From: Reticulitermes speratus
Taxonomy: Eukaryota; Arthropoda; Insecta; Blattodea; Rhinotermitidae
NCBI GenBank assembly: GCA_021186555.1
Contig: JAJKFL010000007.1
Location: forward strand, 29,107,177 to 29,171,176
Direction of reading: 5' to 3'
DNA length: 64,000 nt
Shown here one piece after another: positions 43,296 through 54,115 of the stretch; the first letter of the stretch is position 1, and each line of letters begins with the position of its first letter. Both the position numbers and the translations under genes were made by a program. The notes beneath the pieces were generated by a model. It was not told the DNA's origin and did not search any database. It saw nothing but the letters and a program-made list of their open reading frames with translations.

Positions 43296-44073
43296 CTATC
43301 GCTGTTGGCATAAACATTGTTTTGAATGGTGGCGTTGCTCACTTATTCCTTCTCTATCGATTACGATATTGTGCAATAAGCAAACGCACTTGACAACTGT
43401 ATCAACGTGACTTGGATCTAATTGTAACTCCGTCTTGAGGCATCTCCATTTGCTAACTAAGATTCCGAAGGCACATTCGATTGAGCGTCTCACTCTACTG
43501 AGGCGGCAATTGAAAATCTCTTTTTCGTGATCATTATTGTTCGCAGTAGGGTACGGTCTCATCAAATATTCTTTTAGTGGATATCCTTGATCACCCAGCA
43601 ATACATGAGGCACACTAACATTTGTTCCTGGCAGTGGTTTATAGGGTGGTACGTTCAATGAATTATTTTCCAAATGGAGATAGACACCGCTTTCCATGAA
43701 CACACCACTGTCGCTCCGTCTTCCATATGCTCCAACATCCACCGTTATAAATTTATAATTAGCGTCTGCGATGGCTTGAAGGTGGATGGAGAAAATTTTT
43801 TTATAGTTATAAAACATGGAGCCTAATTTAGAGGGGCATTTTACGAGGATGTGTTTCCCATCAATGCTTCCAACACAATTTGGGAAATTCCACAAACGCT
43901 CATAGTCACTTGAGATTTTGTAAAAATCTTCAACAGAAGGAATAGGCATGTGTTTTGTATGGAATGCCATCCAAATGGCTTCGCATGTTTCATAAATTAT
44001 GTTGGCGATAGTATTATGAGCAATTCTGAATGAGAATGCCAATGACCTGAAGGCTATTCCCGTTGATAAAAAC
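43296..44073 (-). CDS. HARBI1-like: PIF/Harbinger transposase, exon 2 (catalytic domain)
   Basis: DDE superfamily endonuclease. Exon 2 starts after TTTCAG at 44073; the spliced frame reads ..VTLR|FLSTGIAFRSLAFSFRIAH, the expected HARBI1-like joint. Catalytic residues: Asp in GSIDGKHI, Asp in LLGDQGYP and Glu in RSIECAFGILVSKWR. The stop is at 43296, after about 255 codons. No stop or shift interrupts either exon, so the enzyme may be functional. Confidence 0.88.
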
Positions 44074-44223
44074 CTGAAACAAAATTATCCTTTATAAATT
44101 TTGTTGTATTGTTATCGTTGTATCACTGTTAGAAGAGATTTGTAAAATTGATTCAGTGGCAATACATTACTTTTATACCTTGCTAACCTATCTCCAATTC
44201 GCTTATTAGGTATTTATTTTCAG

Positions 44224-44965
44224 GTGCCAGTGTTAAAACGAAATGGCAATATCTGAGACACACTTATCGTCGATAATTCGGAAGGAGCGTCCTACCAACA
44301 GGTTCTGAGTCTCAAAGCGAGTCAAAATGGAAGTATTTCCAGCTAATGAATTTTTTAGAAACCACCTATGGCTCAAGGCGTCTAGTAGGAAATGTTCCTC
44401 TTCCTGAGACAATTACCGAAAATCAACCAGATCTCGAGACAACAGAATCTGAAAATAAATCACAGGAAGGGGATTCGCATTATGAACAGGCTGGTGATGG
44501 AAGTGCTCCCTCTGTGACTGAAGATAAACGTGTAACAACCGAAAAGACGTTCAAATCGCCAAAGAAAAAAGATCCCTTTGAAGATCTGCTACAATTGGAA
44601 AAAGACAAAATCGCCACTTGAAAGGGATCAATGGCCAGAAAGAAAGGAATATTGTGGAAGACGAAGACTATTTCTTCCTCATGAGCTTACTCCCACATTT
44701 ACGGGCGATACCACACCACAAAAAATTAATGACCCGTATTAAATTACAGCAGGTCGTACTTGAAGGCCAACAATTGGTTCATCACTTGCCACCACTAGAT
44801 GTTTCATCATCACGTTCAAGCACTCCTTTACCGAGTCCATCAAGCTCAGGGAACTGGAGCGACATACAAAGGGACGATATGTCCGAAGCAAATCACACCC
44901 TTCACCGACTTGAAAATGTTACTAATACCACCTTCGATGTCTCACTGAATTTTACATTTCACTGA
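44224..44965 (+). pseudogene. MADF/BESS accessory protein, exon 2, with two lesions
   Basis: Acceptor TATTTTCAG at 44223. The spliced frame gives ETTSASVKTKWQYLRHTY, completing the MADF domain, but TAA at 44274-44276 stops it where family members have an acidic residue. The frame then continues in phase (SKWKYFQLMNFLETTYG) to 44621, and after a one-base-class shift 44618-44965 encodes a BESS motif (DEDYFFLMSLLPHLRAIP). So the accessory protein is broken although the transposase is intact. It lies antisense within the transposase intron. Confidence 0.75.
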
Positions 44966-45181
44966 ATAAATGTACAGACCTAATGTTTGAAACTGCTTAA
45001 ACATTTCATTAATCGTGTTTTGGATTACTCTGTGTATGTGCTCTCAATTATGTAACTTGTAATTTTGCAATAAACTCGTTTCCATTTTATTTTTATTTAT
45101 TTATTTATACCTACAATTTATTGTAACAACAAATGAGAAGATGTAAATGAGTCGCAAATAGATGATTAAAAAATAACTTAC

Positions 45182-45477
45182 CTTAAGGTTACCATTAGCC
45201 TCTCTTCTGGGGAAATGCATTTCCGGAAGTTCGATGGCTTCTCAATAACGTCACGAATCGAATCTAGTATGTAGTAGAAAGTTTCCTTCTTCATTCTAAA
45301 ATACTCGTAAAATTTGTCCGCTTGTTCAAGCAGTGTACGATACTCGCCGAATTCTTCTCGAGATACATAAATTTCATTCACATGCAATCTTTTTCTTTTC
45401 AATAACAAATATCTTAACACAGAACTCGTCTCCAAACACAGAAATGTTGGAACGTCCATTCTGCCGACAACTGACAA
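45182..45477 (-). CDS. HARBI1-like: PIF/Harbinger transposase, exon 1
   Basis: ATG at 45477; the frame runs to CTTAAG|GTAAGT (exon end 45182), joining to exon 2 at 44073 across a 1108-bp intron. The peptide includes YEYFRMKKETFYYILDSI and CISPEERLMVTLR, the N-terminal helical region of HARBI1-like transposases. Total length is about 355 residues, normal for the family. Confidence 0.85.
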
Positions 45478-45564
45478 AGTAAAGTCGGCACTGTGACCAA
45501 GCTATCGGTCGACGTCGGACGAAAATGTCTGACGACCGATGTCGGCGCCACTCTGACCACGGCC

Positions 45565-45929
45565 TTAGGGCCACGTGAGAATACTCACAATTTAAAACCC
45601 ACATTTGTTTCAGTAATTATGAAATAACTGTTGGGTAACCACATTGGGAAGCTGCACACCAAACACTGAGATCCCGAAGCCCACCTCTAAGGTGGTCATT
45701 AAAAAGTCTACAACCACAACAGACCAGGAATGACAGAGACAGTCGTGAAATCGTCCACACATAAATTCTCATTTAAGCAGTTGGTGTAGCTCATATTTCA
45801 ATTGTTGATGAAGGCAAGAGCAGTTGTTTAGCATTACAAAAATATAATTGTTCATAAACTCACCACTGATTACGACCATTTCATGTGGATGTCCGAAGGT
45901 ATTTCTACCAGCGTTAGGTTGAGGTCTTT
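45565..45929. other. No supported gene
   Basis: Nothing recognised. Confidence 0.4.
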
Positions 45930-46165
45930 GCGCTTCTAGGATGTTACGCAGCTTGTGTTGTTAGTTACGCATGTTTCGGGATAGTCCAACGGTCCCAACT
46001 CCCAAGGGTCAGTGCAATCCTACAACATGCACTGCTTGACCCTGGAAAATGGGACTGTCAGGCTGTACCGAAACGTCGGTAACTAGTTGCCAACGTTGCA
46101 TAACATCCCAGAAGAGCGAAGACCACCACTACACCGCGGGGGAGGACTGAAATCTTGCAACTTTA
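45930..46165. repeat. Inverted pair of GAAAC-motif repeats
   Basis: The minus-strand left arm (about 45930-46012) and plus-strand right arm (46036-46165) both carry GACCCT, a TGGGAC stem, CCGAAAC, GTAACTA and AACATCC.AGAAG blocks, reading outward from the centre. The right arm extends into the dispersed repeat of 2400-2530 (minus orientation, TTTCAGTCCTCCCCCGCGG). CTGAAGA has decayed in both arms. Confidence 0.55.
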
Positions 46166-46745
46166 GGTTATTAAGTGTGTTCTTTTGTGCGAAAAATGTA
46201 TAAGTTCAGGTCTGATACAGCAATGCCAAAGATAATCACTGAACAATATTGTATGTGGTTATACCGTATACAGCAGCAGTAACACCGACATAACAAAGAA
46301 TTTCGTGATCTATTAATCTAACCTCTATGTTTTCTCAGATGAAGGATGTGGTATCAAAATGGTTGGTCAACCCTACCCCACAACTCAATGGCATTCATCA
46401 GACCGACTGCCATTTTCACACTTATGTTCATATTAGGAAACCGTAATTTTCGTACTATTTGTCTCAGACTGCTGTATTGCGACATACATCACCTTTTCAG
46501 GGTTGTGACTTGCCACAGTGACAGCACTGTTACCTACTGCAGAGTGTTGCGATTCTCAAAAGCTATAGCAAATACACCCATGCAGGTTTCAAGCAACAGG
46601 TAAATGCCTGGTTAAAACACTGGTTACTTCCATGCCACATTGTAAGAAATCTGCAGGGGACAACCAATGCCTGCTGTGGCAGTTAGGTAAATGACACACG
46701 CACTCCACTGCAGTTGATGTGTTCAAGGTGATTAAACGACTGGTA
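46166..46745. other. No supported gene
   Basis: Short frames only. Confidence 0.4.
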
Positions 46746-46761
46746 GGGGAAGACCATAACT

Positions 46762-47586
46762 AACTAAACTAACTAACTCCATGGAGCAGAGTCCTTCTTG
46801 GAAGCTAACACGTCGTCAGCTAGTCAAGAAATTCCCCGCGTTTTATGGAACCCGAAGGTTCATTACCGCACTCACAAGAGCCCGCCACCTGTCCCTAACC
46901 TGAGCCATATCAATCCAGTCCATGCCCCCCATCCCACTTCTTGAAAATCCATTTTAATATTATCCTCCCATCTACGCCTGGGTCTTCCAAGTGGTCTCCT
47001 TCCCTCCGGTCTCCCCACCAAAACCCTGTATGCACCTCTCCCCTCACCCATACGTGCTACATGCCCCGCCCACCTCATTCTTCTCGATTTGATCACCCGA
47101 ACAATATTTGGTGATGAGTACAGGTCATTAAGTTCCTCGTTATGTAGTCTTCTCTACTCCCCTGTTACCTCGTCCCTCTTAGGCCCAAATATCCTCCTCA
47201 GCACCCTATTCTCGAACACCCTCAGCCTATGTTCCTCCCACAGTGTGAGAGACCAAGTCTCACACCCATACAAAACAACAGGCAAAATTATAGTTATGTA
47301 TATCTTGATCTTTGTATTTTTGGATAGCAAACTGGAAGACAGAAGATCCTGCACCGAATTATAACAAGCACTCCCTGACTTCAATCTGCTCTTAATTTCT
47401 TCCTGAATGGAATTTTAATTTGTTAGGGCTGTTCCCAAATATTTGAACTGTTCCACCCTTTCAAAGGATTTATTATCTAACTTTATGTTATGATTTTGTC
47501 CTGCATTCTGACTGCGAGACATGACCATGTACTTAGGTTTCTCAGCATTTACTTCTAGACCAATCTCCTTACTAGCGACTACCAAA
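46762..47586 (-). mobile_element. 5'-truncated RTE-like insertion with perfect target duplication
   Basis: GGGGAAGACCATAACT is repeated exactly at 46746-46761 and 47587-47602. The minus strand holds the polyprotein end: an NQNSI-like region with several stops, [43 protein letters not shown] (47154-47384), then [14 protein letters not shown] and [14 protein letters not shown] (46872-47096). The tail at the left is a (TTAG)n-type microsatellite. It looks like the same family as the fragment at 39397-40250. Confidence 0.92.
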
Positions 47587-47602
47587 GGGGAAGACCATAA
47601 CT

Positions 47603-48734
47603 GGCAGAAAAGGGTGGCAGAACTTGTTGCATTGATGACAAAGGAACAAAGTTAATATTACATTTTATGTTTTCGTGGGGACTACCCAAAACTGGTGTAA
47701 CATCTGGGAAACTTTGTTCTCATATCGCATTTGGCCGGGACCATACTAAAGTGCATAAAATTGTGTAGAATGCAAAATGCAAGAACACAAAATAGGAGTT
47801 TTACTGTAATGGGTTTCTGAACTCTGTCCATTGTCTTAGCATTCTGAACAAAACATAAAGTTTAAAAAAATGTATATTTCCTCCATCAGGTATAAAAGTT
47901 ACCTTACCAATAAATTAGGTGGGATGTATTTTCATCACACCAGCATGTCCCACTTAAAGATATTACCAATAAATATTTAATATCAGCACAAACACAGTAC
48001 CGTAGAACACAATACGAAAACTGTGGCTGGCAGGATGGCATTTAGCAGAGAAAACAGCGTGTGTTAGAAAAAGTGGGCAATAATAATATTACTTATGAAT
48101 TTTTGTGGAAGACTTTGTTGTTATGTTTTCAATATTATTTCCCTTACAAAACTTATGGATATAAACAAACACAACTTATAAATGCATTTTTTATGTCATG
48201 TGATATTTTATATTATATTATCTCAATCACAAATATAATTGTGGTTTTGATTCTGGTAAAATTGTATTTTGAAAATGATTATTTTTTACTGTGGTGGCAT
48301 GCATTTCTTTCATTTCATTATTACTATGAACCAATATGTAATTCTGTCCACAAAAACATATCACTGACTCACTTTACACATCAATCACATGAACACAACT
48401 TAACCTATATGAGCTCTGAGGTTCCTACAGCGTTTAGTGTTTACATTATGATCTTCCTGGAGTTTGGCTGGCTGGTAACTACCTATATTTTGCAGGAAAC
48501 TGCTGCCTGCCTGCAACAGCTTAGTCTGAAAGACTGGAGCCTATTCACCACACTGCATGAAGTCACATTCCAAAGGCAACTGGTTATTCAAACATGAATA
48601 TCCCAAACACTCATAACAATATTTAATGAGATAACTTGTTGGGGCAGAAGACATCTTTCCATGACAAAAAGGAAAGGTGTATTGTAATATGGAATTCACT
48701 TATTTTTCAAATACAAGACAAAAGCACAACATAT
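47603..48734. other. No firmly supported gene
   Basis: A 178-codon frame at 48061-48597 (plus) starts with GTG and is rich in Ile, Tyr, Phe and Leu, as chance frames in A+T-rich DNA are. No paralogue or domain supports it. Confidence 0.35.
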
Positions 48735-49345
48735 CTGTACTGCCTCTGGCAGGCCTGAAATGTGAGGACTCTTTGTGGAAGAGATCTAGTGCTTTTTGTA
48801 CAGACCACACAGAAACTAACATGCCAAGTGTGTTCATATGTCATGTCCAATACAGCCAAAACATATCACAACCTGAGAGGAATGTTCAACTGAAGGTTTG
48901 GCTGTCTCAAATCACAATTTTTATCAAAACTAAGTTGCACGGCCACTTCCATTTGTACAATCATTGGTGAGTCTTTGCCATATATCAGCTGCATTTCCTC
49001 AGCCCTCTGAAGGCCAACCTGTTTTGTGGAAGCAGCACAGATGATCATAACCTGCAAAATATAACATAACAAAACAAAGTGTCAATACAAGTTACATCTC
49101 CTTCTATGAAAATAAGGAACACTGCACTGGTGTTATGTGTGGGGGTGAAGAGGCAAACTGGTAAGAGGGGAAGCAGTGTGCACGCAGGACCAACAGTTTC
49201 TTATCCATTTCAAAAACACCACTGTATATAAACTGCACTATCTTTCAGTTTCTTTTATACAATGGAACGAGGTGGACTGTCAAACAATCTAACAAACATT
49301 CATGGCAGGGAAAGAGATATTATGGAAGGGTGGTAATAGTACCAG
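48735..49345. repeat. Duplicated flank, copy 2 (uninterrupted)
   Basis: Matches 13030-13779 plus 15372-15545. This copy keeps the empty site of the retrotransposon (gtgtgcacgcaggaccaac) and lacks the 300-bp block at 13107-13406. It lies downstream of copy B as the other lies downstream of copy A. Confidence 0.8.
48873..49051 (-). CDS. Candidate 179-bp internal exon, copy 2
   Basis: Same length, frame and splice borders (TTTTGCAG acceptor, CTGAG/GTTGTG donor) as 13466-13644. Amino-acid changes are few: the core ICAASTKQVGLQR and NCDLRQPNLQLN are identical. The product is not recognised. Confidence 0.4.
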
Positions 49346-49659
49346 CTCACATTGCGATAGACTGTGTATTCCAAGAATAAATGTGTTTGAATCATGTGTA
49401 AAGCTAACTGACTGCTCCAATGTCAGCCAAGCACTGCCTGCACCATGCCCACTACAGCTGTGTGCATTGCTAGAGGAGTCAGCTGTCAACAAAACTGGCT
49501 ACTATAATGTTCTTTCACTTGTATTCTAGCTTTATCTATGCACTCTATTTGTGCACTTTACTGCACCGCAGTGAACGATTCCAGATAACACTGCAGACTG
49601 CAGTCATTCCTAACAAGCTAATTCTCACACACCTAATCAAGCAATTACCTCTTTTATAC
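49346..49659. other. No supported gene
   Basis: Nothing recognised. Confidence 0.4.
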
Positions 49660-49661
49660 TA

Positions 49662-50450
49662 CGTGGGTTATCCAGAAAGTAAAGATACAAACGCAATAAC
49701 ATTTTTTAAAAATAGTTATTAACGAAATTGAGTGAAAAAAACTCTTAACACAACCTTTAGCTATTTTTCAACATAATCACCACCTTTGTCACGGCATTTG
49801 TTTAGACTGGGTACGAGGTTTTGTATTCCGATGTCATAGAGCTCAGCCGCCAGTGCACGCAACCATGCAGTGACTTCGTTTTTCACCTATTTTTTTTTTT
49901 TGTTTTTCACGAAAGGGGGTTCTTCTGGTTGATTTTATGCCTCACGGGACCACCATAAACTCTGCGGCATATTGTGAAACACTGAAAAGGTTTAGACGTG
50001 AAATTCAGAACAGAAGACGAGGGATGCTGACATTGCTCTAGCGGTGTGCGGCCTTGCGTGTCGTGCAGTAAGGTGACGCCGCGTGTCAGCATCCCTCGTC
50101 TTCTGTTCTGAATTGCACGTCTAAGCCTTTTCAGTGTTTCACAATATGCCGCAGAGTTTATGGTGGTCCCGTGAGGCATAAAATCAACCAGAAGAACCCC
50201 CTGTCGTGAAAAACAAAAAACAAAGGTGAAAAACGAAGTCACTGCATGGTTGCGTGCACTGGCGGCGGAGCTCTATGTCATCGGAATACAAAACCTCGTA
50301 CCCAGGCTAAACAAATGCCTTGACAAAGGTGGTGATTATGTTGAAAAATAGCTAAAGGTGTGTGTTAAGGGTTTTTTCACTCGATTTTGTTAATAAATAT
50401 TTTTTAAAAATTTTAGTGCGTTTGTATCTTTACTTTCTGGATAACCCATG
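49662..50450. mobile_element. Palindromic mariner derivative
   Basis: Flanked by TA on both sides; the ends read CGTGGGTTATCCAGAAAGTA and CATGGGTTATCCAGAAAGTA on opposite strands. The arms (about 49662-50034 and 50084-50450) are inverted copies around a 50-base centre. Each arm has the C-terminal end of a mariner transposase next to its TIR (GGDYVEK-type end), joined in opposite orientation to a central piece with VLLVDFMPHGTTINSAAYCE and NRRRGML. It cannot encode a transposase, but its ends could be mobilised in trans. Confidence 0.85.
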
Positions 50451-50739
50451 TATAACAGTTCACTACTGTGTTCACAATGAACCACCACTGGACACTAGTG
50501 AGGAAAAATGAACTCTCACCCTATGTATTTTAAAATAAATTTTAATTTCATTCTCCCATCTATACATAAGTCTCCAAAAATAATATCATCCCTTCAGATT
50601 TCTTGTCCACAATTTTATGCTATTCTCATTTCCCCCAATACGAAGCTTCTTGACTTGCATCGCTGCTTTCATTTACTACTAGAAGAATAGTAGAAACTGC
50701 AGACAATCATCTTTCAAGCATTCAGATCAGTTGCAAAAC

Positions 50740-50925
50740 ATCCAGACCAGCTCTGGAGGCCAGCCAACCTCCTATAAATTGGGTACCACAGGTTCATTCC
50801 TCCATGGTAAAGTGGCAGCATCCTTATGCTCACCATACACTACCTAGGTTAAGAATGCATGAAGCTAGACAGCCACTCCAACATATACCTTAATGGCATG
50901 AAAAGGGCAACTTAAACTTTTGTTA
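50740..50925 (+). repeat. tRNA-derived SINE, family 1, truncated copy 5
   Basis: Matches the body and tail of the family (CCAGACCAG.TCTGG, CCTCCTATAAATTGGGTACC, AGGTTAAGAATG, ATGGCATGAA) but lacks the tRNA-like head. Confidence 0.65.
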
Positions 50926-51400
50926 CAAGGTTTTTCATTACAACACAGTTATGTTGGACATCACTGCCTACAATATATTTAACGAAGTTGGCTTTACTTT
51001 CATCTTCAGTCCGTTATTATTATGCTCACAGACATCTTTATACTTTTAAGTGTGACACCCCATCATGATATAAATATGCAAAGGTAAACAGAGTACCGTC
51101 AATCACTACAAACTTCACACATTAAGTGAGCTGAAATACATTAAGTTACATGTTTCAGCTCATCTACAAAAAGCCATAATTTGGCAGTAAGATACAAAGG
51201 AGAAATTATACGTATGTTACAACGTATCTAATTTTTGCATTATTTGTGTTGACATCTCATCTTGTAAATCATAAGGCACATATGTACTATATGATGAGCT
51301 GAAAATTATTGGGTACAGGATAAATGTACACAATAGTAAAAGTTGACAGTATTTGTAATTATAATAATTACAATAGTAAAAATTATTAAATTCGCTAGAA
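50926..51400. other. No gene; left border of the gypsy element
   Basis: A+T-rich. No integrase and no LTR copy matching the right end is recognisable here. Confidence 0.4.
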
Positions 51401-51586
51401 TTATAAATATTGATGGTCAGTGTTTACGGTAACTTTATGGCAGTAAATGTAATCTCTGAATTTCCGGACAGCATAGAATATTGCCAGGAGTTCTAGTTCA
51501 CAGGTTGTACACCTCTGCTCGGTTGGCGTGAGGATATGCGAAGCCGTAGATATGATGTTGATCCGGCCGTCTTTATCCTCTTGCAT
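51401..51586 (-). pseudogene. Gypsy RNase H fragment
   Basis: EDKDGRINIISTASHILTPT, then Y/C-like TTCELELLAIFYAVRKFRDY and VNTDHQYL form the N-terminal half of a retroelement RNase H, with catalytic Glu in CELELLA and Asp in TDH. The sequence then stops; the rest of RNase H and the integrase are absent. Confidence 0.85.
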
Positions 51587-51884
51587 TAGGACCGTTCCTA
51601 TCGCCTTTACACTCGCGTCGGTGCTGATAATATAATCTCGAGTGTCATCTGGCTGCGGAATAGGCGATTTTCTCTCTCAGATCTTCAAACGCTCTTTGCA
51701 CCGTGGATGTCCAACTGCACTTGCTCCCTTTGCGCAAAAGTGTCAATAAGGGCGCCACATATTGTGAGTAGTTCACGATGAATTACTGGTGGAAGTTGCA
51801 TATGCTTAAGAATCTTAGTAGTTGTTTCTGGTTTCTTGGCTGAGGGTAGGACAGAAGGCCTTCGATTCTCTGCGGATCCGGACG

Positions 51885-52879
51885 TTATGTGCGGTCGCTT
51901 GTAATTAAACCCAAAAACTTTATCTCAGGCCTGCAGAAGTGACACTTGCTGGCGTTTATAGTGAAGCCCGCAGAAGTACGTTTATAGAGTACGGAATCCA
52001 GTGTTGCCAAGTGATCCTCGAACTCAGGACTGTGGACGACAATGTCGTCTACATACGTAATCACGTTCTTCTCATCTCCCAACACTCTTTGTAAAGCCAT
52101 TATGAATGCTGAAAGGGACTTCTTGTACCCATATGGAAACACAGTAAATTGGAAAACATGCTTTTCACAATTAAAAGCTGTCCACTTTCTCAAGGTTTAG
52201 CCAGTGGTACCTGAAGAAACGCTGAACTGAGATCCAAAGCTGTAATACATTTAGAACCATGAAAGCTTTGTAATAGTTCTCTGATCGGTGCGACTTTAAC
52301 CCTGTCCGGGGTCATAAATTTATTCGCGCCCCTTGCGTCTACTCATACCCGGGTTGCTTTATTTTCTCGATGCACAATTGTGAGTGGATTTACACAAGTT
52401 CAGTAAGATTCTTCTAATATGCCATCATTTATCATGTCTTGTATTTGGGCTCTGACTTCATCACGCAAAGCAAATGCGATGGTTCTTGAGCTGCCTGATT
52501 TAGGTAACTTGCCTACAATATTACAATGGTATCCGAACCCTGTGCATTTCCCTGGCCGCTTGGTGAGGTGTCGCTGGTATTTTATTAATACTGCCATTAA
52601 CCGATTGCGTTGTGTTTCATTTACGTTATCATACTCGTTTATTATAGTCTTCACTTGGTTAGGTGTAATAACCCTGTCATCTGTTGTGTCATTCATGGCG
52701 ACAGTTGTTTGATATGTGTCACTAGTGACAGTCCTGAAGCAGTTCACGGTAGCGTCAGACGTCGCATCCTCAATCACGTCCATGTCCTTACTATCAATTT
52801 TACGAATCAGTTCGCCATCTCTGTGGCCATCAATGCCCTTTGCAATGTAAGAAACTGGCACGCACGACTCAGTGTGCAT
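51885..52879 (-). pseudogene. Gypsy reverse transcriptase
   Basis: 52400-52879 carries the approach to the RT fingers (RPGKCTGFGYHC, RDEVRAQIQDMINDGILEES). About 52200-52400 continues with NPLTIVHRENKAT and the first catalytic Asp in ITALDLSSAFLQVPL, with two stop codons. 51885-52193 gives FTVFPYGYKKSLSAF and the catalytic pair in TYVDDIVVHS, then GFTINASKCHF and IKFLG. Catalytic residues are present, but stops make it non-functional. Confidence 0.9.
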
Positions 52880-53251
52880 CCATTGACCGTGGTCGGCGGC
52901 ACAAGCATCATCACAGGCACACCGGCTCTGTCGAACTGTATCATATTCATTACAATATACAGTACCATAACATCACAACACTTATTAAGAGATTCACGAC
53001 AACCCGCACTTCCTTGTCGGTAACTATACTAGCTTCACTGACGACTGCACGGTGCTCATCACATGTTGCCAGGCCTATAGCCGGTGAAGCTGATGTAGTA
53101 AGTGGAAACATCGACGTATGTAGCACGTCCTTCTCTACGTACCCAGATGTAGTGTTGCCGTCTGTTGCAGCTGTGTCATCTCTTGCGACATCAAATCCGT
53201 GTCTCGTCGTTTCATTATTTCCTTAAAAGAAAGCGCATCTGTCTGGGAAAT

Positions 53252-53596
53252 TTATAATAGCAGAGTAATTAATAAAAAAAAGTCTACTCCGATGACGGCT
53301 GAAGTCAGCAGTTGAGGCGACACTAGAAACACGTGACCAATGGTGACATTTCCTAATTTCACAGGTAATATAGCCTGCTTCCTGACCCGACGGCTCTTAT
53401 CACTGAATGCACTCACTAATGTAAGATGTGCTGTAAGCTCAGTATATTTATTCCCTCTTCGTTTTTTTTTGTCATATAAATTTCCGTTCATCAAAGTCAA
53501 CTCACATCCAGTGTCTAGGATAGCCGAAACTTCTTCCTCTCCAGTTTTAATTGTAATTCTGGGACACTTCTGTAATCTGTCCTCAGCGATGTACAT
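53252..53596 (-). pseudogene. Gypsy aspartic protease
   Basis: The catalytic triad lies in AILDTGCELTLMN, followed by LGNVTIGHVFLVSPQL and VIGVDFF, matching the beta-hairpin and flap region of retropepsins. The frame is open for about 115 codons. Confidence 0.8.
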
Positions 53597-54115
53597 GGTG
53601 TAACTAGCTTCATTTTCAGTCCCTAAATTAAATAGAAGTGACGTGAAGACGAGGGAGAAGACGTAAGCAGCTACTGGATGACCTTAAGGAAAAGAGAAGA
53701 TACTGCAAATAGAAAGAGGAAGCACTAGATCGCACCCTGTGGAGAACTCCCTTTGGAAGAGGCTACGGATTTGTCGTAAGACAGACTACAGAATGAATGA
53801 ATGAATGATATTAATTTCATCATCTGCTAGATCTAAATAATGTTTAAAGAATACACCCACGTTAAATTCCTTTATTAGGTCTTCTCTTTCTATAGCGCTC
53901 AATTGATTGCTGCTCTTAGTGTTTGGTTGGGCCGGTCTGCTCGTGATTATGCATGAAGATGCGTGGCGACCAGTAGACACGTCCTTTAGGCGTTTCAATT
54001 GTTGCTCCCACATCTGTCATTCCTCCTGTTAGGGGATCGGCTGCCGTCACGACGCTGGTTACTGCAGGGTATTAAGTCCTGTGCTGCAGCATTTAGTTTC
54101 GGGTCAGTTCCATCG

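Larger units (their letters stand above)
42800..45564. mobile_element. PIF/Harbinger transposon with both ends
   Basis: Terminal inverted repeats are 29 bp and identical: GGCCGTGGTCAGAGTGGCGC plus CGACATCGG at 42800-42828 and its complement at 45536-45564. TTA flanks the right end, and TTA occurs three bases from the left end, consistent with the 3-bp TWA duplications of this superfamily. Inside are a two-exon transposase on the minus strand and a MADF/BESS gene on the plus strand whose exons interleave with it. Confidence 0.9.

Noticed and set aside
48061-48597. 178-codon hydrophobic frame resembling a membrane protein
   Set aside because: Starts with GTG, sits in strongly A+T-rich DNA that favours hydrophobic chance frames, has no splice context and no paralogue in the window.
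52419-53226. Plus-strand frames across the gypsy pol region
   Set aside because: Antisense to the protease and RT, which carry the recognisable catalytic motifs.
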